Shown here piece by piece: positions 22,399 to 23,295 of a DNA stretch of 23,295 nt. The position numbers were made by a program, and so were the translations under genes. Source of the DNA: Butyrivibrio sp. (GTDB lineage: Bacteria > Bacillota_A > Clostridia > Lachnospirales > Lachnospiraceae); the NCBI GenBank assembly GCA_024690635.1, contig JAILOW010000176.1:1-23295 (forward strand), in the 5' to 3' direction. The stretch's first letter is position 1; every line of letters starts with the position of its first letter. The notes under the pieces are model-generated. The model was not told the origin of the DNA and ran no database searches. It saw only the letters and a program-made list of their open reading frames with translations.

Positions 22399-22440
22399 AC
22401 ATCGCGTTTCGGTTCACTTGAGCGGAGGCGCGATGTTTTT
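22399..22440 (+). terminator. Strong terminator between XRE and the minus-strand small gene
   Basis: ACATCGCG (22399-22406) pairs with CGCGATGT (22429-22436). The inner part adds four pairs (two G-T), one G-G mismatch and GTTC/GAGC around the loop ACTT, a nearly continuous 16-bp hairpin followed by T5ATTTT. It probably ends the XRE transcript. The minus-strand gene's stop lies at its right edge. Confidence 0.8.
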
Positions 22441-22619
22441 ATTTTCTCACTCTTATTACTCTGAATAATTCGTCTTTTTTAACAATCACATCCATATCAG
22501 ATTTAGCCCTTTTTTGTGCGAATTCGTCTGTTTTCAGCAAGGCCTCCGCAAAAGAGAATGGAGATTCGCATATACGGAGGTCAAAAAATCGACCCTCGTT
22601 CAACCCAAGGAAGCTGCAT
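22439..22619 (-). pseudogene. Small gene, 59 aa, with frameshift in a T6 run
   Basis: On the minus strand AAGGAG (22630-22625) stands 5 nt before an ATG at 22619-22617. That frame codes MQLPWVERGSIF and stops at TGA (22583-22581). A single-base loss in the run of six T (22588-22583) would join it to the open frame that continues DLRICESPFSFAEALLKTDE through DMDVIVKKDELFRVIRVRK to a TAA at 22441-22439, giving 59 aa. A -10 TATAAT (22650-22645) lies upstream at the right distance. The predicted protein is charged and helical, like a small regulator or antitoxin, but I do not recognise it. It could be a decayed gene, a sequencing error or slippage-dependent expression. Without the join, a TTG at 22603 opens a 54-aa frame. 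Confidence 0.45.
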
Positions 22620-22634
22620 GGCAGCTCCTTTTTT
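22607..22634 (+). terminator. Hairpin with T-run, or start-site stem of the minus-strand gene
   Basis: AAGG-A-AGCTGC (22607-22617) pairs with GCAGCTCCTT (22621-22630), one A bulged, 3-nt loop, then T-run to 22634. On the plus strand it looks like a terminator, but no plus-strand gene ends nearby. On the minus strand the same stem would hide the ribosome site and ATG of the small gene. Confidence 0.4.
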
Positions 22635-22671
22635 GTGTAAAGGCATTATAAGCCCTTATGTAATCGAATTA

Positions 22672-22729
22672 CGATTGAAAACAATTGGTAAGTCAATCGC
22701 AAAATAATGCGATTGAAATACGATTGAAA
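22672..22729. repeat. CGATTGAAA box cluster in the divergent promoter region
   Basis: CGATTGAAA occurs at 22672-22680, 22710-22718 and 22721-22729. CAATCGC (22694-22700) is the inverted partner of GCGATTG (22709-22715). The last box contains the -35 TTGAAA of the AlbA_2 gene, and the first overlaps the -35 position of the minus-strand small gene. This is the form of a shared operator for two divergent genes. Confidence 0.55.
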
Positions 22730-22752
22730 TTTAACTGTTTATGGAATATAAT
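22724..22752 (+). promoter_or_regulatory. Sigma-A promoter of the AlbA_2 gene
   Basis: TTGAAA (22724-22729), 17-nt spacer, TATAAT (22747-22752); start near 22759, giving a leader of only about 16 nt that holds GGAGGT (22765-22770). The -35 lies inside a CGATTGAAA box, so a protein bound there would control it. Confidence 0.7.
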
Positions 22753-22774
22753 ATAATTGCAAATGGAGGTCAAG

Positions 22775-23295
22775 ATGAAAGAAACAAGGATTTTAGAGTT
22801 TAAATCAGATAAAACTAAATCATATTTAAAGACTGTATCAGCTTTTGCAAATTATGATGGCGGGCAGATCATATTTGGCGTAGATGATAATGGAGAGAGC
22901 GTCAAAACCATAGACGATACAAAAAAATTCTGCTTAGATATAGAAAATATGATAAATGACGCAATCCATCCTCAGCCTGAATATGAGCTGAGTGTTCAGG
23001 AAAAAGATAAGACTGTAACTTTGACTGTTAAACCCGGCATAAATAAGCCTTACATGTACAATTCAAAAGCGTATAAACGAAACGACACGTCAACCATAGA
23101 AGCAGATCCCATTGAACTAACAAGGCTCATTTTAGATGGAAAGCATATAAACTATGAAGAACTCCCATCTGACACTCAAGATCTCACTTTTAAAGCTTTT
23201 GAAAGCAAAGCAATAGAAGAAATTGGAATAAAGAAGCTTAACAGTGAAATATTAAAAACTCTTAATTTATACAATCCCCAAAAAGGGTATAATCA
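22775..23295 (+). CDS. AlbA_2 (Schlafen-like) DNA-binding domain protein, 5' part
   Basis: The frame is open to the window end (173 codons visible) and has no stop. It starts at ATG 22775 with GGAGGT 4 nt upstream. The N-terminus matches the AlbA_2/Schlafen domain (PF04326 type): TRILEFKSD (4-12), SYLKTVSAFANYDGGQIIFG (17-36), VDDNGE, then about 60 residues to KPYMYNSKAYKRNDTSTIEA (98-117), the conserved xxxYxRxGxST-like strand. Full proteins usually add a helicase-like or winged-helix C-terminal region of 200-400 residues, lost here to the window edge. The family is often called RecG-related and occurs in regulators and in phage-defence or mobile regions. Base composition is AT-rich like the XRE gene. 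Confidence 0.8.
   Translation, partial: MKETRILEFKSDKTKSYLKTVSAFANYDGGQIIFGVDDNGESVKTIDDTKKFCLDIENMINDAIHPQPEYELSVQEKDKTVTLTVKPGINKPYMYNSKAYKRNDTSTIEADPIELTRLILDGKHINYEELPSDTQDLTFKAFESKAIEEIGIKKLNSEILKTLNLYNPQKGYN

Noticed and set aside
22516..22707. 63-codon plus-strand frame
   Set aside because: GTG start without ribosome site, runs through the hairpin and the operator boxes, and is opposite the better-supported minus-strand small gene.
1..23295. CRISPR array, tRNA, rRNA, IS element or transposase
   Set aside because: No regularly spaced repeats, no cloverleaf or rRNA sequence and no transposase motifs were seen on either strand.

Overview
The window looks like chromosome of a low-to-moderate GC, Gram-positive anaerobe of the Clostridia, most likely Lachnospiraceae (Butyrivibrio or Pseudobutyrivibrio type). 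The basis is strong AGGAGG-type ribosome sites, AT-rich sigma-A promoters, a lipoprotein solute-binding protein and the family mix. The genus is inference; no rRNA or other phylogenetic marker is present.

Layout. 1-540 is the 3' end of an alpha/beta hydrolase. 593-2483 is an ECF sigma / anti-sigma / two-membrane-protein operon, apparently autoregulated. 2611-3687 is an acyltransferase-3 membrane protein. 3765-5335 is an overlapping DUF2156 + GNAT pair with its own promoter. 5461-7647 is a complete polar amino acid ABC transporter (binding protein, permease, ATPase) behind a strong promoter whose start region carries ArgR-like boxes. 7718-9119 holds a 69-aa orphan, a nicotinamidase-like hydrolase and a membrane-anchored orphan. 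9136-10709 holds a strong promoter, a 37-codon leader ORF, a mutually exclusive terminator/antiterminator and a GNAT-methyltransferase fusion. 10835-16014 holds a Nif11-like small protein, an orphan PPDK/PEP-synthase-like protein, methylglyoxal synthase and a FIST-GGEEF diguanylate cyclase. 16018-19615 (minus strand) is a four-gene sugar oxidation operon (two MDR dehydrogenases, lactonase-like amidohydrolase, FucU mutarotase), divergent from an AraC regulator at 19793-20644. 20645-21010 is a structured gene-free stretch, followed by a HAD phosphatase. 21665-23295 is an AT-rich accessory-looking end with an XRE regulator, a small frameshifted minus-strand gene, a repeat-rich divergent promoter region and the start of an AlbA_2 (Schlafen-like) protein cut by the window edge.

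How the genes work together. The ECF operon looks like an envelope-stress module. The ABC operon imports an amino acid, possibly arginine or cystine. The minus-strand operon would interconvert, oxidise and delactonise a sugar such as L-fucose under AraC control, but only the first steps of that route are here. The most notable regulatory feature is the leader at 9136-9380. Its four complementary segments follow the logic of ribosome-mediated attenuators of antibiotic-resistance genes, and the gene behind it is an uncharacterised acetyltransferase-methyltransferase fusion. The second most notable is the 22440-22775 divergent region, with repeated CGATTGAAA boxes between a broken small gene and the AlbA_2 gene.
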